This document shows, in pieces, positions 43,801 through 55,865 of a stretch of 64,000 bases of DNA (within the stretch, counting starts at the first letter, position 1; each line of letters opens with the position of its first letter). The notes under the pieces are model-generated. The model was not told the DNA's origin. It did not search any database and saw nothing but the letters and a program-made list of their open reading frames with translations. This DNA comes from Holacanthus passer (lineage: Eukaryota > Chordata > Actinopteri > Pomacanthidae): assembly GCA_025331565.1 (NCBI GenBank), contig JAFREQ010000185.1:86001-150000 (forward strand), given 5' to 3'. Position numbers and translations under genes: made by a program.

Positions 43801-45400
43801 CCTTAAAGGTTTCTTCTTTCCCTCGCAGTTTGAAGCTGCTGGTTTGACTTCAGGATTCACTGAGCGATGGATGGAGTTTGATTTGTGAAAATCTGCATTA
43901 TAAAACTGAAACACATCTCTGTTACTCTGAATAACACTCCATTATTATTAGTTGTAAGTCTGGCAACTGTTTGATACTCAACTCAGCAGGAAGAAGCTCC
44001 AACTGTTGACAATGAGCAACCTGCAGGTTGTTGATGTGTTTCTATTTATTAATACTGTGTGTGTGTGCGTGCGTGTGTTTAAGCTGCTGATGTCAGCGGA
44101 CAGACTGCTGAGTCTGACTGATAGCAACTTATCGGCTCAGCAGAGACTCACACTGCTGATCACATTATGTCAGAATGACATTAATAATGATCATTGATAA
44201 TCAATGTTAATAGTCATTATGTGAAGAAAACTCAGATTCACTCAGGTTGAAACATTCTAAATGAAGCTAAAGAAATTGAAGCTATTTGACACAGTGAAAG
44301 AAAATAAGACAACAGTCACATCAGTTCTCACTCAATGTTCGCTAACATGCTTGTTCTGGAGCTTTCAACCACATCAAACAGATGACATTTGGACATCTGC
44401 AGTTCCATGATGACTGAGTGACGTCCGTCTGCTGATGATGATGAAATGCTGCAAATTTCCCCACTGAGGGACGAATAAAGGTTTATCTCATCTTAAATAG
44501 GTCCAGAACAAGCGAGTGAAAGTTGTGTTTATCTTGTTCCTCCTTTAAACATATTTATTTTTGAATAACAGTTCAAAGCAGCAGAGCTACATCTATATAC
44601 TGTAAGTCTATATACTCTACATCTATATATTCAACATACGTTTACAGTACATTTATACTCAGTATAGTGTACTGCTCATGTAGTGGCTGTAATGAGCACT
44701 GCAGCCTCTTCTTCAAAGTTATTTCTTAAATTTGGAAACAGCAGATGACAAAACAGTCTCAACTCAAGGTCCACTTACCTGCTTCTTTGTTGGAGCTTTC
44801 AACAGTATTGCATGGTCTTCGTCAGCAGGTGTAAACCACTCGGTTGTCATTGAATTTTTAGTCAACACTGGTTCAGAAGTTCAGGTTTGACAGTTTAGGC
44901 TTGTCTGAGAAAAGAAAGTAAGAGGACCTTTAGTCTAGATTGTTGAGACTACAGATCAACAGCCAGAATTAGTTAATGTTTCACATTATTCTCCAGTTTC
45001 TGCTTCATTCTTGTGTGTTTTGGCTTCTTCAGTCTATAAAAGTAAAACAGCCTGGAACTGCAAATTTCCCCACTGTGGGACGAATAAAGGTTTATCTTAT
45101 CTTATCTTAACAGAAAATGACTCTTTTTGGTTCAGGGATGCACGTAACCTGTGACGAGATGTCAGACGCCACAAAGTTGTGAATTATTGGTTCAGTCAGC
45201 AATAAACCTCTTGAGATAAGATATTCCTTTATTAGTCCCACAACAGGGAAATTTCCAAAGGGCAGCTAGTTGTAGCAGGATGTTAAACGAGCTGCATCAG
45301 TGCTTATCAGAAATAATAAAGATAATCAAAATCTTTCATGTTGTTGTGGACAATGGTATGGTTGTTGCACGTGCACAGTGAAGAGCTGCAGGTTGTCCTG
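43800..45400. other. Intergenic region upstream of sag
   Basis: No supported gene. It has LINE 3' ends in plus orientation at 44452-44493 and 45058-45110 and one in minus orientation at 45211-45260. Confidence 0.65.
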
Positions 45401-45408
45401 TTTGTTTG

Positions 45409-45482
45409 GGATTATCCGTGTGTGTGTGTTCAGTCTGTAATGATCAGCATGCTGACCACGCTGTGTGTGTGTCCATTATAAA
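45409..45482 (+). promoter_or_regulatory. sag: sag promoter: CRX/OTX-type site and TATA box
   Basis: GGATTA (45409-45414), the reverse complement of the CRX/OTX core TAATCC, lies 62 bp upstream of TATAAA (45477-45482). TGATCAGCATGCTGACCA in between contains NRL/MARE-like half sites (TGCTGA, TCAGCA). This is what photoreceptor promoters such as those of arrestin genes show. Transcription should start near 45507, and the 5' exon ends at CTCTCAG|GTCAGT (45559/45560). Confidence 0.6.
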
Positions 45483-45506
45483 TGCAGCTCTGATGGACAG
45501 TCTGAT

Positions 45507-45559
45507 CAGCTGGTAGAAAGCTGCCGTCCTACTTCTGCTCGACACACTGTTGCTCTCAG
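45507..45559 (+). other. sag: sag non-coding exon 1 (inferred)
   Basis: Start inferred about 25-30 bp after the TATA box; end set by the donor GTCAGT at 45560. It has no ATG. Splices to 47049, where TGCTGCAG precedes the coding exon. Confidence 0.5.
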
Positions 45560-45949
45560 GTCAGTCCCTCTTCTTTCTTTTCTGGTGTTTCTTTCTCAAT
45601 CAGATCATTATTAAAGTACCTCAAAACAATACTCACATGTTCACATGTACATTGAGTTACTGAGTGTGATATTATTCATACTGGCTGCAAAGAAAGCTCT
45701 TCTTCATCAGTAGAAGTGATGGAGAACTGAAGACACATCAATGAATTCAGAATGTTGAAGCTTCTTATTACCTTCAGTTACACACTCCTTCAATGTGTTA
45801 TTAATGCTTTATGTTTTAAATATTATTATTTAAAATATTGTTATTTTAAAAGTTTGAAAGGTTTTTTTTCTGTTTCTGTTCCAAAAATATGTTTGACAGT
45901 AGCAAATTATGTTTGGAAACATATAATTGTTTCAGTCATTCACAGCTAT

Positions 45950-46790
45950 ATAAGATAAGATAAGATAAGATAAGATATTCCTTTCATCGTCCCTCAGTGG
46001 GGAAATTCACATTGTCCAGCAGCAAAGACGATACAGCAGTTAAATAGTAACAGACAATAAACAGTATAAACAGAGAGGTACTAGAATGAACAAATTTGAA
46101 TGTGACTTTTTACAAATTTACATGAGACTTTGTGAAAATGTGGCCAAGTATATGCACAATGAACAGGAATACACTATGGGCAGGAGAATTTAATATGAAA
46201 AATATGAAATATGAAATATTGCACAGTGAGTGGAATGTAGATATGTATATACATATATATGTACATATATATACTGACATAAAACCAAGTGTTTCACAGA
46301 TGACATAATGTATAGTCTACTGGGAGCAGTGCTGGTTGTGCAGTCTGACAGCTGCAGGAAGGAAAGACCTGAAGGAGCTCTCCAGAGCTGTTAACGTGTC
46401 CTGCAGGGGGTGGGAGTCATTCTCCAACATGGATGACAGCTTAGCATCATCCTCCTCTCTCCCACCACCTCCACTGGGTCAAGTGGGCAACCCAGTGCAG
46501 ACTGGCCTTCTTCATCAGTCTGTCCAGTCTCTTCCTGTCTGCAGCTGAAATGCTGCTGCTCCAGCAAGTTACTCCGTGGAAAATGGCTGATGCCACAACA
46601 GAGTCGTAGAAGGTCTTCAGGAGTGACGTCAGTCTCCTGAGCAGATAGAGTCTGCTCTGACCTTTCCTGTAAAGTGCAGCAGTGTTATGAGTCCAGTCCA
46701 GTCTGTTGTTGAGGTGAACACCCAGGTACTTGTAAGATGTCACCATCTCAATGTCCATCCTCTGGATGTTCACTGGTGTTGGAGGGGAGT
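45950..46790 (-). mobile_element. LINE copy D, C-terminal part and tail, sag intron 1
   Basis: TSYKYLGVHLNNRLDWTHNT, KGQSRLYLLRRLTSL, FHGVTCWSSSISAADRKRLD on the minus strand (46773-46447), closest to copy B. The 3' end is at 45952-46010: GATAAGATAAGATAAGATAT, then TCCCTCAGTGGGGAAATTCA. Confidence 0.85.
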
Positions 46791-47070
46791 GAATGCGCCT
46801 ACGCCTGTTTGTATTTATTCAAGCACATTAAAGTCTGCATCACGACAGCAAAACATTGTGAAAAAGATATTAAAAGACAATGTATCTGGTCTTTTGTTTA
46901 TTGTACAACTAGATCAAGTTATGACAGAAACATTTTGTGTTTTTTGACAAACCCAGTTTGTCAAAAAACACAAATAATCAGGTCATTTCAGTTCATTTTC
47001 AAGTAAGTGCAAACTGTTAAAACATGTTATATCTTTTCTGTGCTGCAGGTCGTGACATCAGTCGGTCACC

Positions 47071-50000
47071 ATGAGTCCGAAACATGTCGTCTTTAAGAAA
47101 GTTTCCCGTGACAAGTCGGTAAGTTCTGCAGAAACAGTCACCTGTTCAATCAAATGCCACGAATGTCCATGTTGGAGAGATTATGGGGGTAGTGACACCG
47201 TAATGATGTGAGGGAGCAGCATGTCCTCCACTGTTACTGCCACTGAAGTACCCTTGAGCGAGGCACTGAACCTTCTCTGAACCCTGTGTTTCAGGTGGCA
47301 GTGTACATGGCCAAGAGAGACTTTGTGGATCACTGTGACTTTGTGGATCCAGTTGGTGAGTTCGGATTAAACCCAGAAATCCTTTGAAAATCAGTTTTAT
47401 GTTTGACTACAGGCTGATTGGTGATGAGCCTTGACAGCTAACAACACACAACATGCAAATCTGACAGACTCCGTTGGAAGATGTTTAATTTTTCTCTTTT
47501 GATGGATCTAACAGTTTCCCCCTGCTACCCTGGGATCCCAAAGGCTCCATCCCCACTGGACACCACTTGTTTCTGAAAGTTAACTTAGTTAACTTATTTA
47601 AAATGTGTTGGCCTACTGCACTGTTACTGCTTCTAGTCTAGCACAGGAGCTGTTTGTCCAAGAAGGCTTTAAGATGTTTACGTACAGAAATAACACTGAC
47701 GTCCACCTTCTCATCTGACATCTGATGATTTACTTGAAAATGTTGTAATGTTCCTTTAGCCCTCTTTGAGTCCATCAGAAGATGAAAAAGTGAAAATGGT
47801 GGCAGTTGGGGGACATTAGATTTGTTTTAAGTTGCAGACTGATGTTCAAAAGCAGCTCAGAAACGTGATCTGGACTCAACAGTCTCTGTTTCTTTTCGGC
47901 TCTTTAAGATGGCGTTATTATGATTGACCCGGTGCAGCTCAAAGGAAAGAAAGGTCAGTATAAATGACCGTTGGCCTCCCTGTATCCACCCTTGTAATTA
48001 TTAACGTTGTTAACACTACAATGATCATCATAGTTGAGTAGCCTGTAGCCTGACCTCAGCTATAAGAACTAAAACATGGAATATAATGTATTTATAAAAG
48101 TGGAAGACAAACATAGGACAAGGCAGTAATATTAGAGCAAACAGGATTTATATATTCAGTAAGTATTTTTAGGATGATCACAATATTTTAAATCTCTTGT
48201 TTTAGTAGCTGATCTTTTAATCCACTTTACAGGTTAGTCTTAGGATCATTTGTCATTTTATGCAAATGATGCACAACTTTACATATCATGTCCTCCAACT
48301 TCATTTGAATAAAACAAGGTCTAATCAATGGTGCACATCATGAATATGCTCAGGAACACACAGTGTCTTTGGCCAGCAATAAGTACTTGGTCCACGACTG
48401 TATAAAGTTGAGCTGAATATTAACCTCTAAAGAATTTTCATTGGAAAATACTTAGAAAAACACTATTGCAACTATTTTCTACCAAAGAAATAGTTCCTGT
48501 GAACACTGTTGATGTGATGGTGAGGTTCGTGGACGGACGTCACTGTTAATATGCTCTTTATGTGTCGTCAGTGTACGTGATGCTGTCATGTACCTTTCGG
48601 TACGGCCGTCAGGACATGGATGTGATGGGCGTGGCCTTCAGGAGGGACCTGTTCCTGGTGACCCGGCAGGTTTACCCCGAGCTGCAGGACAAAGAGAAGC
48701 TGACTCACACCAAGATCCAGCAGAAACTGTTACGAAAGCTGGGAGACAACGCCTTCCCCTTCTTCTTCGAGGTGAGACACTAAGACAGAAACAAAACCAT
48801 CCCATATATACGTATTTTCCCAGGTCCAGGTCTCAGTTGCAGTCGAACGTAAGTCAAAAAGCCCAGACATCCCTCCCCACAGGTGTTTCCAGAACTGACA
48901 GGATACAGAATCCCCCCAGTGTGTTCTGGTTTGTTTTTTGGCCTCTATCTTGAAAACTGTTTGACAGTCAGGATTAATTCCCATTTTCTGGTTGCTAGTG
49001 CTTTAAGCCTACTAAGTTCTGCTTTGTGGTGGGACCCAATGCTGGAAATGGTGGGAAAATGTAGATTTGTTGGGCTTGAACCAGCACCCTAGAATCTGTA
49101 GATTTCACTGAGACTTTGTTCTTGTGGGCTTTTTTTTTTAGATTCCTGAATTTTCCATGTTAGATAGAAACCACTGGCCCCTGACCGGCCCCTGAACAGG
49201 CTGGACAAAAAAACACTATGAGTGATTTAGTTGATTTGATTTAAACGATGTTTGTGTTTGTTTCAGTTTCCAGACAACCTGCCGTGTTCTGTCGCTCTGC
49301 AGCCGGGACCCTCTGATGTGGGAAAGGTAACGTAACATCATCACGTCACCATCAGCATGTTTCAGATCCCATCCAGCTTCTGCAGTGACGAGGACCTTCA
49401 AAGTCTGGTTGACATGATGTTTGCAGACACTTTTGTTGGTTTGAGTAACTGGGATATGATCCAGAATCAGATCAGACATCCGGTCCAGTTTCCAAACCAG
49501 ACCAAACCTTTACTGAACCTCAAACATCTCTTGTTCTGACCCAAACATCTTCAAATTTAAACTTCAGAACAGGGCTGTTATCTGCTGAGTAATGTTCCAG
49601 GAAGCTGCTCCTGAAGACGGTTTACTCAGTTCTCTGGTTTCACTTTGCTCAGTAAAACCAGAGAACTGCCTCAAATCCAGCTGATGTCAAAGATTTGTTG
49701 TGGATTTTTCTCAGTAAAGTTGAGCAGATAGTAAACATGATCCCGTTCAGGTCTCTGCGTTTGTCTCTGACAGAAATGTGCGGTGGAGTTTGAGGTGAAA
49801 GCTTTTTGTGGTGAGAACCAGGACGAGAAGATCGACAAACAGTGAGCTCACAGTCCAACAGTCAATTTTATTAGTAGTACAAGTAGTTATTAGCAAAGCT
49901 GCTTTACCTTTGTACTGACATACAAACGACTGTGATGGAATTATTTTATGCGCTTATCCTTTTTTGTTTGTTTATTTGATATTTAAATTTCATGTTCTCT

Positions 50001-50246
50001 TTCTGCAGGAGTTCAGTTCGTCTCACAATCCGTAAGATCCAGTTCAGTCCAGAGAACAGTAAACTGGTTCCAGTAGCAGAAACCACCTTCGAGTTTCTGA
50101 TGTCTGAGAAACCGCTGCACGTCAAAATGAGTCTGCCCAAAGAGGTGAGACAGTCAGACAGACAGGCTTTCATCCACCACGACAGTGTCCCTGTTGTTCA
50201 CTGAGAGTGCAGAGAATATTTTCGGTTCTCTGTCTCTGTCTGTCTG

Positions 50247-50307
<61 letters not shown>

Positions 50308-51072
50308 TGTCATCTCTCTCACCTGTCATCTCTCTCACCTGTCTGTCTGCAGACGTTCTACCACGGTGAACCCATCTCTGTGAACGTAGAAATCACCAAC
50401 TCGTCCACCAGGACCATCAAAGACATCAGTGTGTCAGGTGACATCTCTCGTGTTCTTTCCGAGTCATTGTGTCGACGATCGCATCTCTTCTCTTCTTTGT
50501 TTGTAGATTAGCGGCTGAACAACTTGTACTGAACTATAAATTCAAACCTTCTGTCTCTGTGTTTAGTTGAACAGGTGACCAATGTTGTTCTTTACTCCAA
50601 TGACAAATACGTCAAATCTGTGGCCAAAGAAGAGACAAAGTGAGTCCAACTCTTCTTTGTTAACTTCCATCGACACTTCCTGTCTGAGAGGCTTTTATTT
50701 TGACATTTTAGCTGAATAACTTGATGCTGCTTCCTGGTTTCCTTCTCTTTGTCTTTGACGGTTATGTTTCATTAGTATGAAGCTTGTCGGGACTTGTGTG
50801 TTAGAAAAGACCAGTAGAGTTTAGTGTTTAGATAATGCGAGTGAAATTGATTAAATCAGACAGAACATGCTAACCCTAACAAACAGAGAAAAAATTTATT
50901 CTGAAAAAATATTTATTTCTCTGTCATATCTGTTTTTTGTTGTTTGTTGTCTGTTGTTGTTTGTTCATGCAGGCAAATTATTTTACCTTTACTTTATCTT
51001 CACCCACTTTTAATTTGAAAAAATCATACTTACAGGTTTTTGATCTGTGTGTGTTACTGTGTGCATGTGTTG

Positions 51073-51120
<48 letters not shown>

Positions 51121-51174
51121 GTGTGCATGTGTTACTGTGTGTGTGTGTGTGTGTGTTACTGTGTGCATGTGTTG

Positions 51175-51215
<41 letters not shown>

Positions 51216-51229
51216 GCTGTGTGCATGTG

Positions 51230-51275
<46 letters not shown>

Positions 51276-52383
51276 TCCTGTGTGTGCCCTGTGTATGTGT
51301 TTGCAGTGACTCGGTCCCCTCTGGTACGAGTCTGAAGAAGGACTACACTCTGTACCCTCTGCTGGCTCACAACAAGGACAGGAGAGGACTCGCTCTTGAC
51401 GGACGACTCAAACATGAAGATACCAACCTGGCTTCATCCAGCATGTGAGACACTGAGAGACGCTGAGAAACACACATGATGATTATATAACTCTGGCAAA
51501 GTCCAATGATTTGTGTCTTTGTCTCAGAGTGAAGCAGGAGGTCCTGAAGGAGGTTCAGGGGATGCTGGTTTCCTACAAGGTCGTGCTGAGGATGATCGCC
51601 TCCGGGTGAGTGTGAGCCACTCTGCATGCTGGGACGGCAGCTGACAAGCTTCCTGCTTCCTGCTGTTGATGATGTTGCTGACGGTTGACCGTTCGGAAAC
51701 ACGTTCCCTTGACTTCAGGGTCATTGTTCCCTCAGGAAGTCTCTGTGTTGCTTTACAGTTTATAATCCCAAAATAACTCGAAATACAATCCCATGTTGCT
51801 TTTTTTCAGAGCAGAAGCTGGAAATGTTTTATATGTTTTACAAAAGAGAAACAGAACTGAGCTGTGATCAGACAGTCAGACAGTCAGATAGATAGACTTT
51901 ATTCATCAACTGGGAAATTGTTGTGGAAGTTAAAAAACAAGAAGCAACCACTGCCTCTCCAAACACCGTCACGTACACTAAAAGATAAACAGAAAATAAA
52001 GTGAAAAAGTAAGAAATATGACACAAACACCATCATGGCGCCACACACAGACAAGACACCAATATCTTTACATTTAAAACCAATAAATATGAGTTGAATG
52101 AAGCCATGATTGATAGATTGAGTACATGAAAATGTCTATGAGCATCGACTGCTTTGGACTGGATGTTTGCAGTCCAAGCTAATTATATTTTTACAAGTAA
52201 TATTTCTACTACTGAAAATATCTGCAAGTCTGAAGTATGAGACAATAAAAAGAAATGGTTCCTGAACTCATCATGTCTCTCTGCTTCTGTTCACACTGGC
52301 AGGACTATCGGATCCAGGTAACAACTCTCAGATACCTTCTGTGTGTCTGTATGTTGATGTGAGGGAATCCATCAGCCCTGACC

Positions 52384-52435
<52 letters not shown>

Positions 52436-55400
52436 ACAGTGAGGTGTCTCTGGAGCTTCCGTTCAAACTGATGCATCCTAAACCTGAACCAGGTACAGAA
52501 CACTTCTCCTCCTCCAATCCACAGGACACCTTTAATTTCATGCTGACCAATAAGAAGCTGAGTGGAACTTTTAAACAAAAGAGAGTTCAGTCAGATTTCT
52601 CTTTCAGTCTGCTGACAGTTTGATGGCTGTTTGTTTTCACTCTGCTGCTTCTTCATCTCAAAGACATCATGAAGAATCAGCAACAAACAACCAAATTCTC
52701 TTGTTGTTTGACTTTATGTTTAAAACATGACCGTAAATACAAACTAACAACAGTCAACTCCTAAATGTCTCTTTATGTTGGAGGATTTTTAAAGAAGCAG
52801 GTAACAGAACACCTGTAGACACAGATCAAGATGGCTGCCTCGGTGTGTTGGTGCACATTGTTGCACACAGCTCAGTGGAGCTATTGAAGATTCTGGTCAA
52901 AGGTGTCGTCACCTATGTTCACTCAGTGAAACACGGGACAGTTTATTAAAAGGAGAGGAGAACATTCTGGATCACTGTTACACTACACCATGTCCCGGTC
53001 CACCTGAGTCCTGAATCAGCTTCTGTGAAGAGCTTTGGCCTCTGGGAAACGCCAGTGTCCAGCTAGTTCAGAAGAGGCCTGGGTCTCTCCACAACCGCCC
53101 ACTCAGACCACGGTGACGACTCTCTCCGTCCCGAAGAGGGATGTTAACAGACTTTTTAAGAAACAGAACCCCAATGCAACAGCTGGTTCAGACTCTGTCT
53201 GTCCCCTGTAGCTCTGTGCAGATCAGGTGTCTCCAGTGTTCGCTGATATGTTCACCTCACTGAAGACATGTGACGAACCAGCCTGCTTCGAGACCTCCAC
53301 CGTCATCCCCGTCCCCAAAAAAAGGACCACAGGACTCAGTGTCCTCAGACCCGTTGCCCTGACCTCTGTGGTAGTTAAGTAATTTGAGCACCTTGTGCTG
53401 TCCCTCCTGAAAACCATCACTGACACACTCATGATGAATGTTCTGTTGAATCCCATCTGATGGTTGACGAGGTCGACGTGTTGCTCCTGTCTGGAAACTG
53501 TGAATGTGGTTGAACAGAAGACACTTGTTGGCATCAATGATGTTTTTCAGGTCAATAGAAAGACCAGAGATGGAATAAAATCCTCCAACTTTACTCTCTG
53601 TGAGAAGAGAGTAAACACACTTTGACTGTTTAGTTTGGAGCCCTGAAAGCCTTTTTTAAAATTTTGTTGATCACAACAATAATCTGTCAGCACCTGTTGG
53701 TAGTTTAGGAACATTACTTGGTAAATCTTCCAAAGATGTCCAGAACTTCTTCTCACCAAAGTTTAAAAAAAAAAAAGAATATGAAATCATCTTTTATTTT
53801 ACGTTCACAGTCTGTAGCTGGAGTTGTTCAGCTATTTCTCAATAAATATTTTCAATGTAAACAGATATTTATTCATATATAACATGAACAATAATAATGT
53901 TTCTCTTTTCTTTCTTTTTTCACTTTTCCTGTCTCGACATTGTAACTTCAGCGAAGCAGGGGTAAGATCACTTATGTTTGATTCTATAAATGTTGGAACA
54001 ATGTTTGACTCCCGTCCACCACGGTCTCACCTGTGGACCAGTCTTTAAACCACAAAGCTGTGAGGGTCTCATCACAACAGATTTTATAATTCATTGACTC
54101 AGGCTTAAACATAAGATAAACTTTAACAAATGAACCAAATTTGCACAAAAAATACAATTGTAACTACGAGGTAACCACAAGTAATTTTAAACTAATTTCC
54201 CCACTGTGGGACGAATAAAGGTTTATCTTATCTTATCTTAATGTTTAGTCAGTGAACAGCAGATCAGCTGGTTGTTGTCAGGCACACTTCAATGAATTAG
54301 AAGGATGAACTTTCTAATAATAAATGAATTTTAATTTGGGTTTTCAATGGAGCAGCTGTGTCAAAGACACTCCTGTTTTCTACTGGAATCAACACAGTTT
54401 TTCTAAGAAACTTTATTGGAAATTATTATGAAGATACAGACCTATAAATAAAATCTGATCAAATTCAAAAGGAGATCGTGGTTCTGTGGTCCTGGTACTC
54501 ACTTCTGTTTGTCCTGAATGTTTTTGTGTAGAGAACCCAGAGTCTGTTATTTTAAAGTCCAGATCAGTTGAACATGCTTTTCTGATCTGTGATCAGTGTT
54601 CAGTTCATTGTTAACAGAGTTCTTCCTCCATGAAATCAACCTGCACGTATCACCTGTTGTTATCTGAGCAAACAGGTGCAGCTCTCACTTTCCTGCAGCT
54701 TCCTCATCGTCCTACTTTCAGACACAATGAAACATCCGGCTGCAGGTCTCAGATCAGATCAGGACACTGCAGCTGGATCATGACTCAGATCCTCCCGACA
54801 AGACGAGGAGGGAACCAAAGTTCGTACAGGTTTCATCCTGTCAGACAACACAAGAACAAATTATTTAAAAGTCCTCCAACTATGACTCTGTTTAATTCAT
54901 TGTAGTCGTGATATTTATATCGACTGACAGTTTGTGCTCATGAAGATGCTTTGATTCATAAGCTTCTCAGTTTTATTAAAGACTTTATAAACGTTAAACT
55001 GCAGCTTCTGTCTTTAGTCTTTCAGAAAACTTTAATAAAGCCACGATGTCACTGCTCAGTCCACTCCTGTCTGTCTGTCTCCTGACCTGTCTGTCTCTCA
55101 CAATGAAGTAAATCAAGTTGGAAAAATGTTGATTAAATCTTTTGAACTGGAAACACAGAGGTGGCGTCACCTTTTCAGCCCTGAGTCGTGTCTGCAGGCG
55201 TTCTCTTCAGCCCCAACGACCTCCTCCAACAAGGTCACGGCAAAACTGAGGGCAAACAAGATTCTGAGGTCAGGTTAATGAAAATGAGTGAATCAGCATA
55301 TTGATCAGCTCAGATCTTCTCTCACCTACTTGAACAGTCTGAACAATGTTCACCTGGAACTACAACAGTGGGGAGGACATGACCCCCCAGTCAGGACGTT

Positions 55401-55550
55401 CAGGTGTGTGTAGGTTAAAGCTCCTCTCTGATCTGCCTCTTCTCTTTGTCCAGCAGCGAATCGGACGACATGGTGTTCGAGGAGTTTAAACGAGTCTACC
55501 TGAAGGGAGTCGTCTACGGGGATGACGACGAGTCTCCCACAGAGGCTTAA
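47071..55550 (+). CDS. sag: sag (S-arrestin / rod arrestin), 15 coding exons
   Basis: Coding exons: 47071-47118, 47295-47355, 47909-47953, 48572-48771, 49267-49326, 49774-49841, 50009-50144, 50353-50437, 50567-50639, 51307-51444, 51528-51605, 52303-52317, 52440-52492, 53952-53961, 55454-55550. Sum 1167 nt, 388 aa (human 405). Arrestin N domain starts VFKKVSRDKSVAVYMAKRDF. The finger loop YGRQDMDVMG, PDNLPCSVALQPGP and the polar-core Arg strand SVRLTIRKIQF follow. The C domain has FYHGEPISVNVEITN, the lariat-loop segment RRGLALDGRLKHEDTNLASS and the C-tail anchor MVFEEF. S-arrestin binds phosphorylated, light-activated rhodopsin in photoreceptors and stops transducin signalling. Position next to atg16l1 matches human 2q37 and favours SAG over cone arrestin ARR3, although GPSD and HGEPISVNV also fit ARR3. 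Start is the first Met after the splice acceptor at 47048. Confidence 0.95.
50228..50303. repeat. (TC)n/(TCTG)n microsatellite in sag intron
   Basis: CTGTCTGTCTCTCTCT then pure TC, ending just before the polypyrimidine tract of the acceptor at 50352. Confidence 0.95.
51046..51275. repeat. Compound (TG)n array with TGTTACTGTGTGCATG units
   Basis: (TG)n runs punctuated by repeated GTTACTGTGTGCATGTGTTGC blocks, ending about 30 bp before the sag exon at 51307. Cys/Val-rich ORFs here are artefacts. Confidence 0.95.
51884..52045 (-). mobile_element. Composite LINE derivative: 3' tail joined to 5' leader
   Basis: GATAGATAGACTTTATTCAT...AACTGGGAAATTG is followed at once by GAAGCAACCACTGCCTCTCC and AAATAAAGTG. 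That block matches the leader region of LINE copy A (about 23308-23380: GCAGCCAATGCCTCTCCAAA). Body sequence is missing. Confidence 0.6.
52388..52432. repeat. (TG)n microsatellite
   Basis: A pure TG run ending immediately before the TTTTACAG acceptor of the sag exon at 52440. Confidence 0.97.
53000..53420 (+). mobile_element. LINE reverse-transcriptase 5' fragment, sense, sag intron
   Basis: Translation near 53277 gives CFETSTVIPVPKKRTTGLSV and LRPVALTSVVVK, a stop, then FEHLVLSLLKTITD, matching the VPVPKR..NNYRPVALTS.VMK.LERLVL pattern of the other copies. It has a premature stop and no catalytic region. Confidence 0.8.
53952..53961 (+). CDS. sag: sag 10-nt micro-exon
   Basis: CGAAGCAGGG between TAACTTCAG and GTAAGA. 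It joins ...CCA G to the last exon, giving PAKQG and restoring phase (53 + 10 + 97 nt). Human SAG is recalled to have a 10-bp exon in the same place, which supports the call. The preceding coding exon 52303-52317 is also tiny (15 nt). Confidence 0.85.
54194..54240 (+). mobile_element. LINE 3'-end fragment in sense, last sag intron
   Basis: AATTTCCCCACTGTGGGACG, then AATAAAGG and TTATC repeats, with AATAAA at 54214-54219 in transcript orientation between the micro-exon and the last exon. Confidence 0.7.
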
Positions 55551-55865
55551 ACTACAAAGATGGCCGCCACAGAACAGACGCAGCTGTCTGACGTGGTCCA
55601 GAGCTAAAGAGAAACACAGTTTGACCTGTAGACACCCGACTGTTCCTCATGACTTTAGCGACTCTCTGGTGTTTCCTGGAGCGCCCCCCTCAGGACAAAC
55701 CACACATTTTCGCCTTCACTGCTGTCCAGACTGTAAGAACAGAGAAATTGCCATCTGCAGCCTGTAGGGGCCGCTGGAGGGGCTTGACATCATTAAACAC
55801 CTGTCGCAGGCACTGCACCTGTCAGATGGGCAGGATATGTTGATCGTGAGTTGAAATAAAACTTG
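55551..55865 (+). other. sag: sag 3' UTR with poly(A) signal
   Basis: Follows TAA at 55548-55550. AATAAA is at 55855-55860. Confidence 0.75.

Noticed and set aside
51040..51448. Overlapping CVCVCV ORFs upstream of a sag exon
   Set aside because: Products of (TG)n; only the part from 51307 is coding, as sag exon.
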